DNA of 41,727 bases from Trueperaceae bacterium (GTDB lineage: Bacteria; Deinococcota; Deinococci; Deinococcales; Trueperaceae): assembly GCA_020431825.1 (NCBI GenBank), contig JAGQHN010000018.1, positions 1-41,727 on the forward strand. The letters run 5' to 3'. This document shows, in pieces, positions 15,300 to 24,314 of the stretch (position 1 is its first letter; each line of letters opens with the position of its first letter). Below the pieces are notes generated by a model, which was given only the letters and a program-made list of their open reading frames with translations, was not told where the DNA came from and did no database searches. The position numbers were made by a program, and so were the translations under genes.

Positions 15300-18200
15300 G
15301 ACGTTACCTCCTCAGGCTTAGTGCTTGCCAGCTCTTCATAGCGGTGCCAGCGTTCGGTTACCAGTTCCTGGGCATGGTTGAGCAGCGATTCGGCTTCTTT
15401 TGGATTGCTCTGGAACAGCATGCGGTAACGCGTTTCATTGAGGGCATAATCTTTAAAAGTCAGTTTTGGCGCCCGTGAATCAAGCTGGAATGGGTTTTTA
15501 CCAGCATCTTTTAGCCTGGGGTCAAACCGGTAGAGCGGCCAGTAGCCTGATTGTGAGGCCAGTTTTTGTTGCTCGAGCCCCTTCGCCATATCAATGCCGT
15601 GAGCTATACAGTGGCTATAAGCAATGATAAGAGAAGGTCCGTCGTAACTTTCCGCCTCGAGAAAAGCTTTGACCGTTTGGGCATCATTGGCACCCATAGC
15701 AATTTGCGCCACATAGATATAACCGTACTGGGTTGCCATAAGTCCCAGGTCCTTTTTCGGGGTGGCTTTACCACCCGCAGCAAATTTAGCAACTGCACCA
15801 AGCGCTGTGGCTTTTGATGATTGTCCACCCGTGTTCGAGTAAACCTCGGTGTCTAAGACGAGGACATTAACATTTCGACCGCTTGCCAGCACATGGTCCA
15901 GGCCACCATAACCAATATCGTATGCCCAACCGTCCCCCCCAACAATCCAGACAGATTTTTTCACCAGAATATCTGCCAGACTTAAGAGGTCTTTGGCTCT
16001 GGCTTCCTTGCTATCTTGCAGCAGCGCCTTAAGGCTATCAACACGCTGACGCTGGGCATCTATCTCGCCTTCGTTGTCCTGGACAGCATTCAGGATGTCA
16101 TCTGCTAAACTGCCCAGTTCTTTGCGCATGCTCTCAACCAGCTCTCTGGCATAGACCTGTTGCTTATCAAGCGTCAGACGCATGCCGAGACCAAACTCGG
16201 CGTTGTCTTCAAACAGCGAGTTACTCCAGGCAGGACCGCGACCCTGCGCATTTTTGGCCCAGGGAGTGGTAGGCAGGTTGCCCCCATAAATACTCGAGCA
16301 CCCGGTCGCATTGGCAATAATCGCCCGGTCACCAAAAAGCTGACTTAAAAGTTTAAGATATGGCGTTTCACCACAGCCAGCACAGGCTCCGGAAAACTCA
16401 AAGAGCGGCAGCAGGAGCTGAGCATTTTTGACATTATTAAAGGCCAAACCGTCATGTCTTGGAAAGTCAGGGATATCCAGGAAAAAGTCCCAGTGTTTGC
16501 GCCCCTCTTCACGGAGTGGCAGTTGCTCAACCATGTTGATGGCCTTGCGGCCCACCTGACTCTTGTTTTTTGCCGGACAAACTTCAACGCATAGGCTGCA
16601 CCCCGTGCAGTCTTCCACGGCAACCTGCAGGGTGTACTGCTGCTCCTCGAGCCCTTTCCACATGGCTTTGGCAGTTTGGAAACCCTCGGGGGCATCGGCG
16701 TAAGCTTCTTCAGGTGCAACTTTAGCCCGAATGACCGAGTGGGGGCAGACCAGCACGCACTTGCCACACTGTATACAAACTTCGGGATCCCAGAGTGGTA
16801 CTTCCTGGGCAATATTGCGCTTTTCCCATTGGGTCGTTCCGGTGGGGTAAGTACCATCAACGGGTAACTGGCTCACGCTAAGAGCATCACCATGCCCTGC
16901 AATCATGCTTGCCGTAACCGTTTGGACAAAGTCAGGAGCAGCTGCAGGTACAACCGGGGGCTGCTCAATGCTACTGGTAAGTTCCGCCGGATGCTCAACG
17001 CGGTAAAGATGCTCGAGCGCCGAATCGACCGCAGCAAAGTTCATGCGAACTACAGCCTCGCCTCGTTTACCATAGGTTTTTTTAATATAGCTCTTGATTT
17101 TCTCGATAGCTTCTTCTTTTGGTAAAACGCCTGATAGCGCAAAGAAACAGGTCTGCATGATGGTATTAAAGCGGTTACCCAGACCAATCTCTCTGGCAAC
17201 TTCATAGGCATTGATGGTGTAAAGCTCGAGCCCTTTATCCAGGATGCCTTTTTGTATAACGCGTGGTAACTTATCCCAGACTTCATCAGGTCCATAAGGA
17301 CTATTGAGCAGGAAAGTTGCCCCTTGTCCGGCACTTTCTAAAACATCGTATCTTTCCAAAAAGCCAAACTGATGCACCGCGACAAAATTTGCCTTGCCAA
17401 TCAGATAGGTGCTCTGAATAGGTTTGGGACCAAAGCGCAAATGCGAAATCGTGCGTGCCCCGGACTTTTTCGAGTCATAGACAAAATAGCCCTGCGCATA
17501 AAAATCGGTTTCTTCCCCAATGATTTTAATGCTGTTTTTGTTGGCTCCAACGGTACCGTCAGAACCCAAACCCCAGAACACTGCCCGTTTGACCTCGGCT
17601 GGTTCTATGTTAATACTGGCATCGTACTCGAGGCTGGTATTTAGCACATCATCCTGTATACCCAGCGTGAAGTGATTTTTTGGATGGGGGTTTTTGAGTT
17701 CGTCAAAAAGTCCCATAACCATCGCTGGCGTAAATTCTTTTGAGGAAAGACCGTAGCGACCCCCGACTACTTTTGGCATGGTATCAAAATGGGCATCTTC
17801 GGTAGCAATGCCTTCAGAAAGCGCAGTAATGACATCTTGATAAAGGGGTTCACCGGCACTACCAGGTTCTTTGGTGCGGTCAAGAACGGCAACCGTTTTA
17901 ACACTGGCAGGTAGGGCCTTAAAGAAATGAGCTACCGAGAAAGGTCGATATAATCTCACTTTGACAAGGCCAACCTTTTCACCTTGATTAAGCAGGTGAT
18001 TTACGGTTTCTTCAGCGGCCTCTGCGCCCGAACCCATCATGACAATGACACGCTCGGCATCTGGCGCACCTACATAGTCAAAAAGCTGGTACTGCCGACC
18101 GGTATGGGCAGCAAATTTATCAAAAGCTTCCTGCACCAGCCCAGGAACGGCCACATAATAAGGATTAACCGTTTCTCTGGCCTGGAAGTAGACATCTGGG

Positions 18201-18859
18201 TTTTGGGCAGTACCGCGCATGACCGGGTGATCAGGCGATAGACCACGCGCGCGGTGTGCACGTACGGCTTCGTCATCAATGAGAGCTCGCAAAACCTCGT
18301 CGGGTAGGATTTCGATTTTTGAGACTTCGTGTGAGGTGCGAAAACCGTCCATGATGTGCAAGAAGGGAACTCGAGCCTCTAGGGTTGCGGCCTGAGCAAT
18401 CAGGGCAAAGTCATGCGCTTCCTGAACAGAGTTAGCAAAGAGCATGGCAAAACCTGTTGAGCGCGTTGCCATAACATCACTGTGATCACCAAAAATAGAT
18501 AAGCCCTGAGCAGCAATCGAGCGCGCTGCAATATGAAAAACGGTACTGGTTAATTCGCCAGCAATTTTGTACATATTGGGGAGCATAAGCAGCAGACCCT
18601 GGCTGGCGGTAAAGGTTGTCGTTAGCGCTCCGGTTTGCAAAGCTCCGTGAACTGCCCCGGCAGCGCCCCCCTCAGCCTGCATTTCCTGAATAAGTGGAAC
18701 TGTACCCCAAAGGTTCTTTTCGCCTCTTGCCGTCCACATATCAGCAAATTCCCCCATCGGCGATGAGGGGGTTATCGGATAAATAGCAATAACCTCATTT
18801 AGTTTATGGGCAACTCTGGCAACCACTTCATTGCCATCTTGCGTAACAAACTGGCTCAT
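15296..18859 (-). CDS. nifJ: Pyruvate:ferredoxin (flavodoxin) oxidoreductase, single-chain
   Basis: This 1187-residue cytoplasmic enzyme oxidises pyruvate with CoA to acetyl-CoA and CO2, reducing ferredoxin or flavodoxin. All domains of the homodimeric type are fused. The N-terminal pyrimidine-binding domain has [11 protein letters not shown] (about 27-37). A gamma/transketolase-like region follows, then a CoA/gamma domain around 425-620. Two 4Fe-4S motifs are [12 protein letters not shown] (Cys 695, 698, 701, 705) and [12 protein letters not shown] (Cys 751, 754, 757, 761). CAGCGETPY (826-834), [11 protein letters not shown] (from 853) and [13 protein letters not shown] bind the proximal cluster and thiamine diphosphate. 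I start at ATG 18859, where AGGAGG lies 7 bases ahead, not 15 codons upstream. It implies an anaerobic or facultative lifestyle. It is the first gene of the PFOR/DHOD-like operon, divergent from a flavodoxin. Confidence 0.96.
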   Translation of the reverse strand: MSQFVTQDGNEVVARVAHKLNEVIAIYPITPSSPMGEFADMWTARGEKNLWGTVPLIQEMQAEGGAAGAVHGALQTGALTTTFTASQGLLLMLPNMYKIAGELTSTVFHIAARSIAAQGLSIFGDHSDVMATRSTGFAMLFANSVQEAHDFALIAQAATLEARVPFLHIMDGFRTSHEVSKIEILPDEVLRALIDDEAVRAHRARGLSPDHPVMRGTAQNPDVYFQARETVNPYYVAVPGLVQEAFDKFAAHTGRQYQLFDYVGAPDAERVIVMMGSGAEAAEETVNHLLNQGEKVGLVKVRLYRPFSVAHFFKALPASVKTVAVLDRTKEPGSAGEPLYQDVITALSEGIATEDAHFDTMPKVVGGRYGLSSKEFTPAMVMGLFDELKNPHPKNHFTLGIQDDVLNTSLEYDASINIEPAEVKRAVFWGLGSDGTVGANKNSIKIIGEETDFYAQGYFVYDSKKSGARTISHLRFGPKPIQSTYLIGKANFVAVHQFGFLERYDVLESAGQGATFLLNSPYGPDEVWDKLPRVIQKGILDKGLELYTINAYEVAREIGLGNRFNTIMQTCFFALSGVLPKEEAIEKIKSYIKKTYGKRGEAVVRMNFAAVDSALEHLYRVEHPAELTSSIEQPPVVPAAAPDFVQTVTASMIAGHGDALSVSQLPVDGTYPTGTTQWEKRNIAQEVPLWDPEVCIQCGKCVLVCPHSVIRAKVAPEEAYADAPEGFQTAKAMWKGLEEQQYTLQVAVEDCTGCSLCVEVCPAKNKSQVGRKAINMVEQLPLREEGRKHWDFFLDIPDFPRHDGLAFNNVKNAQLLLPLFEFSGACAGCGETPYLKLLSQLFGDRAIIANATGCSSIYGGNLPTTPWAKNAQGRGPAWSNSLFEDNAEFGLGMRLTLDKQQVYARELVESMRKELGSLADDILNAVQDNEGEIDAQRQRVDSLKALLQDSKEARAKDLLSLADILVKKSVWIVGGDGWAYDIGYGGLDHVLASGRNVNVLVLDTEVYSNTGGQSSKATALGAVAKFAAGGKATPKKDLGLMATQYGYIYVAQIAMGANDAQTVKAFLEAESYDGPSLIIAYSHCIAHGIDMAKGLEQQKLASQSGYWPLYRFDPRLKDAGKNPFQLDSRAPKLTFKDYALNETRYRMLFQSNPKEAESLLNHAQELVTERWHRYEELASTKPEEVTS

Positions 18860-18917
18860 ATGAAAGCCTCCTGCTAAAAGCCTAGTCGGTGATCTTGGGG
18901 GCATGCATGGGTGCTGC

Positions 18918-18936
18918 TCTGACAGTTTTTGTCAGA
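18918..18936. promoter_or_regulatory. 19-bp inverted repeat upstream of PFOR
   Basis: TCTGACA (18918-18924) and TGTCAGA (18930-18936) form a perfect 7-base dyad around five bases. It lies 59 bases upstream of the PFOR start, in the region divergent from the HemG-like gene. Its size and place fit an operator for a dimeric regulator, possibly redox-responsive. A very small terminator-like hairpin is the alternative, because CTTTTT follows on the plus strand. Confidence 0.5.
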
Positions 18937-18987
18937 CTTTTTCGGACACTCGTTTGGTCTACTTAGCGATATAGAAGCTATAGCATC

Positions 18988-19027
18988 AGGTAAGAAAATC
19001 TCGGACAAGCAAGGTAAGAAAGTCGCG
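18988..19027. promoter_or_regulatory. Two direct repeats upstream of the HemG-like gene
   Basis: AGGTAAGAAAATCTCG (18988-19003) and AGGTAAGAAAGTCGCG (19012-19027) match at 14 of 16 positions with a 24-base period, 66-105 bases ahead of the start at 19093. Phased direct repeats at this distance suggest regulator binding to one face of the DNA. I see no convincing -10/-35 pair nearby. Confidence 0.45.
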
Positions 19028-19092
19028 AATGAATTGGGGCATAAACTTGCCTAAACTGCTACAACAGGAACTCTGTTTAGGAGGCGAATCTT

Positions 19093-19671
19093 ATGGCCCA
19101 TGTGCTTATTCTTTATGCTACCCAGGAAGGACAAACGCGCAGCATTGCCGAGTTCATCGGGGATATTTTAAAAGATGAAGGGCACACAGCTGAAGTCGAT
19201 TCGGTTGACACGCCAAAAACGCTGGGTTCTTTTGACGCGGTAATGATTGGGGCTTCTATTCATATAGGCCACTATCCGCAAAGCCTTCGCGATTTTATCA
19301 AGAAGCATATAAAGCGACTGAACGCCATGCCCTCAGCTTTTTTCTCAGTGTGTTTAACTGCCAGTAAAACCGATGAAGAACATAGGGCGCTGGCACAAAA
19401 TTATCTTGACGGCCTATTTAATGAGTCTGACTGGAAACCAGACTTAAGCACAAGCTTTGCCGGCGCTCTCAAATTTACCCAGTATGGCTTTTTCAAAACC
19501 CAGCTAATGAAAGCTATTGCTAAACGCGAACATTTGCAGGTTGATAGCAAACATGATTACTCGTATACCAGCTGGGAAAAAGTTATGCGCTTTGCTATGA
19601 AATTTGTACAGCTTTTAAAAAAGCCTGCCGCCCCGTCACAGGCAGAAGCTAAGTTAAACGCTAGCCTGTAA
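19093..19671 (+). CDS. hemG: Flavodoxin-like protoporphyrinogen oxidase family protein (HemG-like)
   Basis: This 192-residue protein resembles E. coli HemG, a membrane-associated FMN protein that oxidises protoporphyrinogen IX using menaquinone or ubiquinone as acceptor. The FMN phosphate loop is ATQEGQTRSIA (about 9-19). GASIHIGHYPQSLRDFIKKH (54-73) and LNAMPSAFFSVCLTASK (77-93) are strongly HemG-like, as is the later FAGALKFTQYGFFK. The usual electrostatic membrane-binding tail is present (YTSWEKVMRFAMKF). AGGAGG lies ahead of the ATG. Divergence from PFOR leaves open that it is a flavodoxin partner instead, but the long insertion loop and MPSAF motif argue for HemG. No other heme gene is in the window. 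Confidence 0.8.
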   Translation: MAHVLILYATQEGQTRSIAEFIGDILKDEGHTAEVDSVDTPKTLGSFDAVMIGASIHIGHYPQSLRDFIKKHIKRLNAMPSAFFSVCLTASKTDEEHRALAQNYLDGLFNESDWKPDLSTSFAGALKFTQYGFFKTQLMKAIAKREHLQVDSKHDYSYTSWEKVMRFAMKFVQLLKKPAAPSQAEAKLNASL

Positions 19672-19676
19672 ACCTA

Positions 19677-19942
19677 CTACCCAGGTAAGAATATAGCAGG
19701 CGCTACCAGGCCACTGGTTCGCTCGAGTAAGTACAAATTGATTGACTCGAGCCAGGAGTTGTCTTGCGGTGTTGCCAGAGCGTAGCTAGGCTCTAGGCGT
19801 AATCCTAATTCATCAGATAGCGCAGTAGCGGACGATCATAAACCACAGCGTCAGTTTCGCTGCGCTCGAGCATGGCAAAAGCATCATATGGTATGGCACG
19901 TTCTACAAAGCCAAGCTCGCACAGGAAGCTTTGGACCAGCAT
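19677..19942 (-). pseudogene. Frameshifted relic of a type-3 solute-binding protein
   Basis: Reading the minus strand from 19942, the frame gives about 44 residues containing AMLERSETDAVVYDRPLLRY and ends at a TAG. Shifting one frame just before that stop, the reading continues DELGLRLEPSYALATPQDNS, then a further 24 residues to a TAG at 19677-19679. Together these match the C-terminal lobe of SBP_bac_3 proteins (DAVVYDxPxLRY, then YALAxPxxSxL). The 5' two thirds are missing, and upstream sequence to about 20000 is open but unrecognisable. The relic is therefore both truncated and frameshifted. It fills most of the 376-base gap between HemG-like and glycan genes and keeps three CTCGAG sites. 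Confidence 0.7.
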
Positions 19943-20047
19943 AACGAAGAGATATCTGGGAATAGCTAAATAGTAAGCTCGGCAGCCACCTGAGACCTTT
20001 TTTAGTCGTTAACGAAACGGCGTTAAATCTGGCAATTGAAGTCAGAG

Positions 20048-23000
20048 TTAGTGTCCTCTACGCTTAAGAACGGCTTCAGGCGTGCTCACCAGTATGATGA
20101 TATCCCACCAGATAGACCAGTTTTGTACATAATAAGCTTCCATTTCAAGACGCTGCTGAAAGCTGACACTGTTACGTCCTGAGGTTTGCCAGTAGCCGGT
20201 TATACCCGGTTTTGCTGCAAAGATGGTTTCTGCAAACGTACCCACATCAGACCGCTCTGCCACGAGATAGGGCCGAGGGCCAATCAGACTCATCTCTCCT
20301 AGCAAAACATTAAAGAGTTGAGGTAATTCGTCGAGGCTTAATTTTCTGAGCCATTTTCCTACTCGAGTTATCCTCGGATCATGTTCCAGCTTATGGTAGG
20401 TCTCGTATTCTTCTCTTAGTGCTGGATTGGTACTTAAAATGCTTTCCAGCTTTTTGTCAGCGTCCAGATACATGGTGCGGAACTTAAGGCAGCGAAAAAT
20501 TTTGTCATGTTGTCCCATACGCTCACCCGGATAAAACGCTGGCCCTCTGCTGTCCAAACGAACCAAAAGGTACAAAAGCAAGAGTAGCGGTGAAAAAACC
20601 AGGATCATCAGCAAACTCAGAATGATATCAATGGTTCTCTTGATGGTGCGGTTAAGGGGCAAACGCAGGCCCAGCTTGACCTCGAGTGCCAGTAACCCAT
20701 CAACGCTGCTAGTATAAACACCCTCACTGGGTATGCCCGTTAATTCTGGAATAAATTGAACAGTGGTGATGCTCGAACCCCTATGAAAATTGGGGAGACT
20801 TTCCTTTCTAGGGTCTACGGTAACAATGGCATGGTCAATGCCATTTTCATAACTAAAAAGCTCAACCTCCGCAAAGGTGCCAAGCACTGCTAAACCAGAA
20901 ACGATATCATCTTGCACCCTGGGATCATCATCAAACACCGCCATCGGATTGAGTCCATTTAAAGGGTGATTGAGCATAGCCTGTGCAACTCGCTTTCCGA
21001 GTGTTCCTGCACCTAAAATAACAACAGGTTTGCCCCATAGACCTAAACTGAGAAGAAGCAACTTGGTAAAAAATCGACCTAACGGAAGCACCACGAAGCT
21101 GGCCAAAACAACGATTAGCAGCACAAACCCTGCTACCTGCAATGATTCAAACAGCAAAGTTCCCGCAGCGATTATCAGCGATGCATAAAAAGAACTGTAA
21201 ACCTGCTTTTTAAGCTCTTGCGCCGCACTTAGGCCATAGCCAGGATAGAGCCCTTCCCGCCAGGCCATTGCTGGCCAAATAAGCAGAGCCAAACTCAAAC
21301 TTTGGGGTAATTGCAGGAGGGTGTAGTTCTCAGGATAAATCGTCCAGAGGGTGATGGATAAAAGAAAATAAAGCAGGATGTAATCCACAAATCCCAGGCA
21401 CATGCGCACAAAGAGTTGCTGACCACGGGTGTCAACCCGCATACCCTGGTGCAAACTACTCCGCCATCCTGCGGCTGCAGCCAGAGGATACAGTACTGCC
21501 CCATAAAACAAACTGATGTCAAAGCTATTTACGAGCAGCAAAACAGCAATAACAGTTAGGAGCAGTCCGTCTCTTTGCCTCATTGCTTGCCAGGCAAGCG
21601 CCCAAACAAAAAGTAGCAGACCAGCAAAACCTAAAAAGCCTCGTTCAAACAGCGTTTGCAAAAAAAGATTATGGGTATGAGCTGGAATAGCTTGCAGCTG
21701 GCTTTGCTGATCTGTATGTGCCTGATAAAAGTCCGGAAATGCACCCAGACCATGTCCAAGCCAGGGTTTCTCGGCGATGCCCTGCCAGGCCACACTCCAG
21801 TAGGGAATGCGCGCCACGCCCAAGCTCAGGCCACGTGACGCTGCCCCCGGTGCATAAGAGGTTAAAGCCGATTGCTCGAGCTGAAACCCGGCAAAGCTCG
21901 TTGTGGAGGCAAAGGCCTCTTGCTGATCGGGTGTTAGCCCAAGATACAAATAGAGTTTGGGGGTATCTCCGTCATAAATAAAACTCACAAAAACTCGAGT
22001 CCAGTCTCCTTGCTTTTCGGCAATACTCGCGTCAACAACCCGGCCCTGACCAGAAACGGAGGCATACCAAACCCCACTACTAAGCTGGGCACTTAATATA
22101 AACTCTTGGTCGTCAGCAGTTTTGCTCCAACCCTGAATACCTGGTCTTTGGCCTTCAGCATCCTGTATCCAGACACTTGCCGTATAGACTTTAGCTCTTT
22201 CAATCGGAATAACCTGCTGCAACCGAAGCCACTGAGCAGACCCATCTTTCGTTACCTGGTAAGCAGTTAACGCCTGTCCGCTTATCGTTACTGGATAGGT
22301 TTCATAAGAGGTAAAACTGGTATCCCACCAATCACCAGAAGGTAGCTCAGACCCCTGAACCAGATTTTTGCCCTGACTTCCCGGCACAATATCCAGCAAA
22401 AAACCAACATTTCCCCAACCTAAGCGGGGTCCTAAGCCAACACTCAAAACAAGGATAGCGGCAGCCGCCAAAAACCCCAGGGCCCGTTTGCGCCATGAAT
22501 AGTCACTTTGCAAAAATAAAACAAGCACAAAAATAACCCACGCGATTGCGGCTTCCCGGCTTCCTGACAATAAAATTCCAGAAGCTGAAACAGCTAATGC
22601 CAATAGTCGCAACCTTATAGACTGAGATAACAGCGCCACCAGGATTCCTAAGGTTAGTACCGTATGCCCATAAAGTGCCGGATGATCCTGCCAGACCACT
22701 GCCTGACTAAGTGACTTGTAGGCAAAGTTAATATTGGCAATTTTAAACAAGCCGGAGATCACGATAAGCCCAAAACCAGCAAATAAGCCCCAGGTGGTAG
22801 CCCTTGCATTAGCAACAAAAAGGTTGAGACGAGGTAGCTGGCTAAATGCCAGATAAACCAGAAAAGGAGCAGCAATCTGCAAAATAGACAGTCCTGCATT
22901 TGCCAGACTGTGACTTGCCAGAGGTAAACTAAACAGGAGTGCCGAGCCAAGCCATAGCCACACTAATCTAGCTGGAAAGACTCGAGACTGGATAAAAAAT

Positions 23001-23092
23001 AAAATGGCAAAAAAAGGACCATAATTGGGTAAAAAGGCAAAGCTAAATCCCAAAAAAAATGCTAGGCTTCTTTCTAAGGTCAAAGACATCAT
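20048..23092 (-). CDS. Fused O-antigen-ligase-like protein and initiating phosphoglycosyltransferase
   Basis: This is a 1014-residue membrane protein with two normally separate activities. Residues 1-545 are ligase/Wzy-like: many membrane helices, GSRE with Arg179, and HTHNLFLQTLFERG (472-485), the ligase signature, in or near the large periplasmic loop. Residues about 240-418 form a predicted beta-rich domain inserted in that loop. Residues 565-685 give four or five more helices, 686-815 a Rossmann-type domain (VILGAGTLGKRVAQAM), and 817-1014 the polyprenyl-phosphate hexose-1-phosphate transferase (KFRTM, DELPQLFNVLLGEMSLIGPR, KPGITGYWQTSGRN). The last part would start glycan synthesis by moving sugar-1-phosphate to undecaprenyl phosphate, as WbaP does; the first would end it by transfer to an acceptor. 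There is no stop or frameshift between them. Met551 is a possible internal start without a good ribosome site. Confidence 0.88.
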   Translation of the reverse strand: MMSLTLERSLAFFLGFSFAFLPNYGPFFAILFFIQSRVFPARLVWLWLGSALLFSLPLASHSLANAGLSILQIAAPFLVYLAFSQLPRLNLFVANARATTWGLFAGFGLIVISGLFKIANINFAYKSLSQAVVWQDHPALYGHTVLTLGILVALLSQSIRLRLLALAVSASGILLSGSREAAIAWVIFVLVLFLQSDYSWRKRALGFLAAAAILVLSVGLGPRLGWGNVGFLLDIVPGSQGKNLVQGSELPSGDWWDTSFTSYETYPVTISGQALTAYQVTKDGSAQWLRLQQVIPIERAKVYTASVWIQDAEGQRPGIQGWSKTADDQEFILSAQLSSGVWYASVSGQGRVVDASIAEKQGDWTRVFVSFIYDGDTPKLYLYLGLTPDQQEAFASTTSFAGFQLEQSALTSYAPGAASRGLSLGVARIPYWSVAWQGIAEKPWLGHGLGAFPDFYQAHTDQQSQLQAIPAHTHNLFLQTLFERGFLGFAGLLLFVWALAWQAMRQRDGLLLTVIAVLLLVNSFDISLFYGAVLYPLAAAAGWRSSLHQGMRVDTRGQQLFVRMCLGFVDYILLYFLLSITLWTIYPENYTLLQLPQSLSLALLIWPAMAWREGLYPGYGLSAAQELKKQVYSSFYASLIIAAGTLLFESLQVAGFVLLIVVLASFVVLPLGRFFTKLLLLSLGLWGKPVVILGAGTLGKRVAQAMLNHPLNGLNPMAVFDDDPRVQDDIVSGLAVLGTFAEVELFSYENGIDHAIVTVDPRKESLPNFHRGSSITTVQFIPELTGIPSEGVYTSSVDGLLALEVKLGLRLPLNRTIKRTIDIILSLLMILVFSPLLLLLYLLVRLDSRGPAFYPGERMGQHDKIFRCLKFRTMYLDADKKLESILSTNPALREEYETYHKLEHDPRITRVGKWLRKLSLDELPQLFNVLLGEMSLIGPRPYLVAERSDVGTFAETIFAAKPGITGYWQTSGRNSVSFQQRLEMEAYYVQNWSIWWDIIILVSTPEAVLKRRGH

Positions 23093-23253
23093 TTTTCACC
23101 AAGTATGGTAACTTAAGCCAGCTTAGGAAGTCTTCCGGTAAAATTAGTGAGCAAAACTGAAAACGCTCTTTTCAAACCTTTGGATTTTATACCTTGTTTA
23201 CGACTCCCAGCCTAAGTTTGCCTTACTATTCTATCTGAATTATGGAGACAACG
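23093..23253. promoter_or_regulatory. Divergent intergenic region between the fusion gene and gmd
   Basis: This 161-base A+T-rich gap must contain promoters for both directions. I find no pair of boxes close enough to consensus to mark. GGAG (23245-23248) before ATG 23254 is the gmd ribosome binding site and decides between the two in-frame ATGs (23242 and 23254). Confidence 0.3.
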
Positions 23254-24300
23254 ATGAAACGTGCATTAATTACAGGAATCACTGGTCAAGACGGTTCCTA
23301 TTTGGCAGAATTGCTTCTTAAAAAGGAGTACCAGGTGCACGGCATTATTCGCCGCGCAAGCAGTTTTAATACTGACCGCATAGATCATTTATACCTTGAT
23401 CCTCATAGTTCACAGGCTCAATTATTCTTGCACTACGGCGATCTTGCCGATGGCACCAATTTACGTCGGTTAATTGAAACCATCGAGCCTGATGAAATCT
23501 ATAATTTGGGCGCTCAATCTCATGTCGCTGTGTCCTTTGCCCAGCCTGAATATACTGTAGATATTGACGCCTTAGGAACTCTAAGGTTACTTGAAGCCAT
23601 TCGTGATTTTCAAAACCGAACGGGCAAAAAGCTCAAATTTTACCAGGCCGGTACCTCGGAAATGTTTGGAGCTTCAAAACCACCCCAATCTGAATCAACT
23701 CCTTTTTATCCACGGTCACCTTATGCTGCTGCCAAAGTTTATGCTTACTGGCAAACTATTAACTACCGTGAGGCTTATGACCTTTTTGCCTGCAATGGTA
23801 TTCTTTTTAATCATGAATCAGAGCGGCGCGGAGAGACTTTTGTAACGCGCAAGATTACTCGAGGGGCAACCCGAATTAAACTTGGTTTACAAAATAAACT
23901 TTTTTTAGGCAATTTGGATAGCAAACGTGATTGGGGCCATGCCGAGGATTATGTAGAAGCCATGTGGCTTATGCTGCAACAAGAACAAGCTGACGACTAT
24001 GTTGTTGCCACAGGCGAAGCTTACTCGGTCAAAGACTTTGTCAAACGTGTTTTTGACCAACTTGATCTAGACTGGAAAAAACATATTGAGATTGACCCGC
24101 GTTATTTTAGGCCTACCGAAGTCGAGCATCTTTTAGGTAACCCTGCTAAAGCTCAGCAAAAACTAGGATGGAAACCCAAAGTTAGTTTTGAAGATTTGAT
24201 TAAGCGCATGATTAAGCATGACTTAGAGCTTGCCAAACAAGAAAAGGTTCTACTCGAGGCTGGTCATGAATTACCCTTACGGGGTATCGCCAGTCAGTAG
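23254..24300 (+). CDS. gmd: GDP-mannose 4,6-dehydratase
   Basis: This 348-residue cytoplasmic short-chain dehydrogenase converts GDP-D-mannose to GDP-4-keto-6-deoxy-mannose, the first step to GDP-L-fucose. The NADP-binding loop [14 protein letters not shown] starts the protein. [15 protein letters not shown], the catalytic GTSEMFG, and Tyr-x3-Lys in [13 protein letters not shown] follow. [19 protein letters not shown] is a strong Gmd signature. I choose ATG 23254, six bases after GGAG, over the ATG four codons upstream. It is followed by fcl after 14 bases, and the two form a small operon on the strand opposite to the rest of the glycan locus. No mannose-pathway gene (manA, manB, manC) is in the window. 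Confidence 0.96.
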   Translation: MKRALITGITGQDGSYLAELLLKKEYQVHGIIRRASSFNTDRIDHLYLDPHSSQAQLFLHYGDLADGTNLRRLIETIEPDEIYNLGAQSHVAVSFAQPEYTVDIDALGTLRLLEAIRDFQNRTGKKLKFYQAGTSEMFGASKPPQSESTPFYPRSPYAAAKVYAYWQTINYREAYDLFACNGILFNHESERRGETFVTRKITRGATRIKLGLQNKLFLGNLDSKRDWGHAEDYVEAMWLMLQQEQADDYVVATGEAYSVKDFVKRVFDQLDLDWKKHIEIDPRYFRPTEVEHLLGNPAKAQQKLGWKPKVSFEDLIKRMIKHDLELAKQEKVLLEAGHELPLRGIASQ

Positions 24301-24314
24301 AGGTGAATATAACT

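Noticed and set aside
16345..16860. 171-codon minus-strand frame inside the PFOR gene
   Set aside because: It overlaps the ferredoxin-domain part of PFOR in another frame; the PFOR frame has all cluster cysteines.
20008..20027. Small inverted repeat GTTAACG...CGTTAA downstream of the fusion gene, considered as a terminator
   Set aside because: The stem is only six bases, A+T-rich, and no T-run follows on the minus strand.
21430..21450. Internal start (Met551) that would make a separate phosphoglycosyltransferase
   Set aside because: No properly spaced ribosome binding site, and the frame is continuous with the ligase-like half. It remains a possibility but is not supported.
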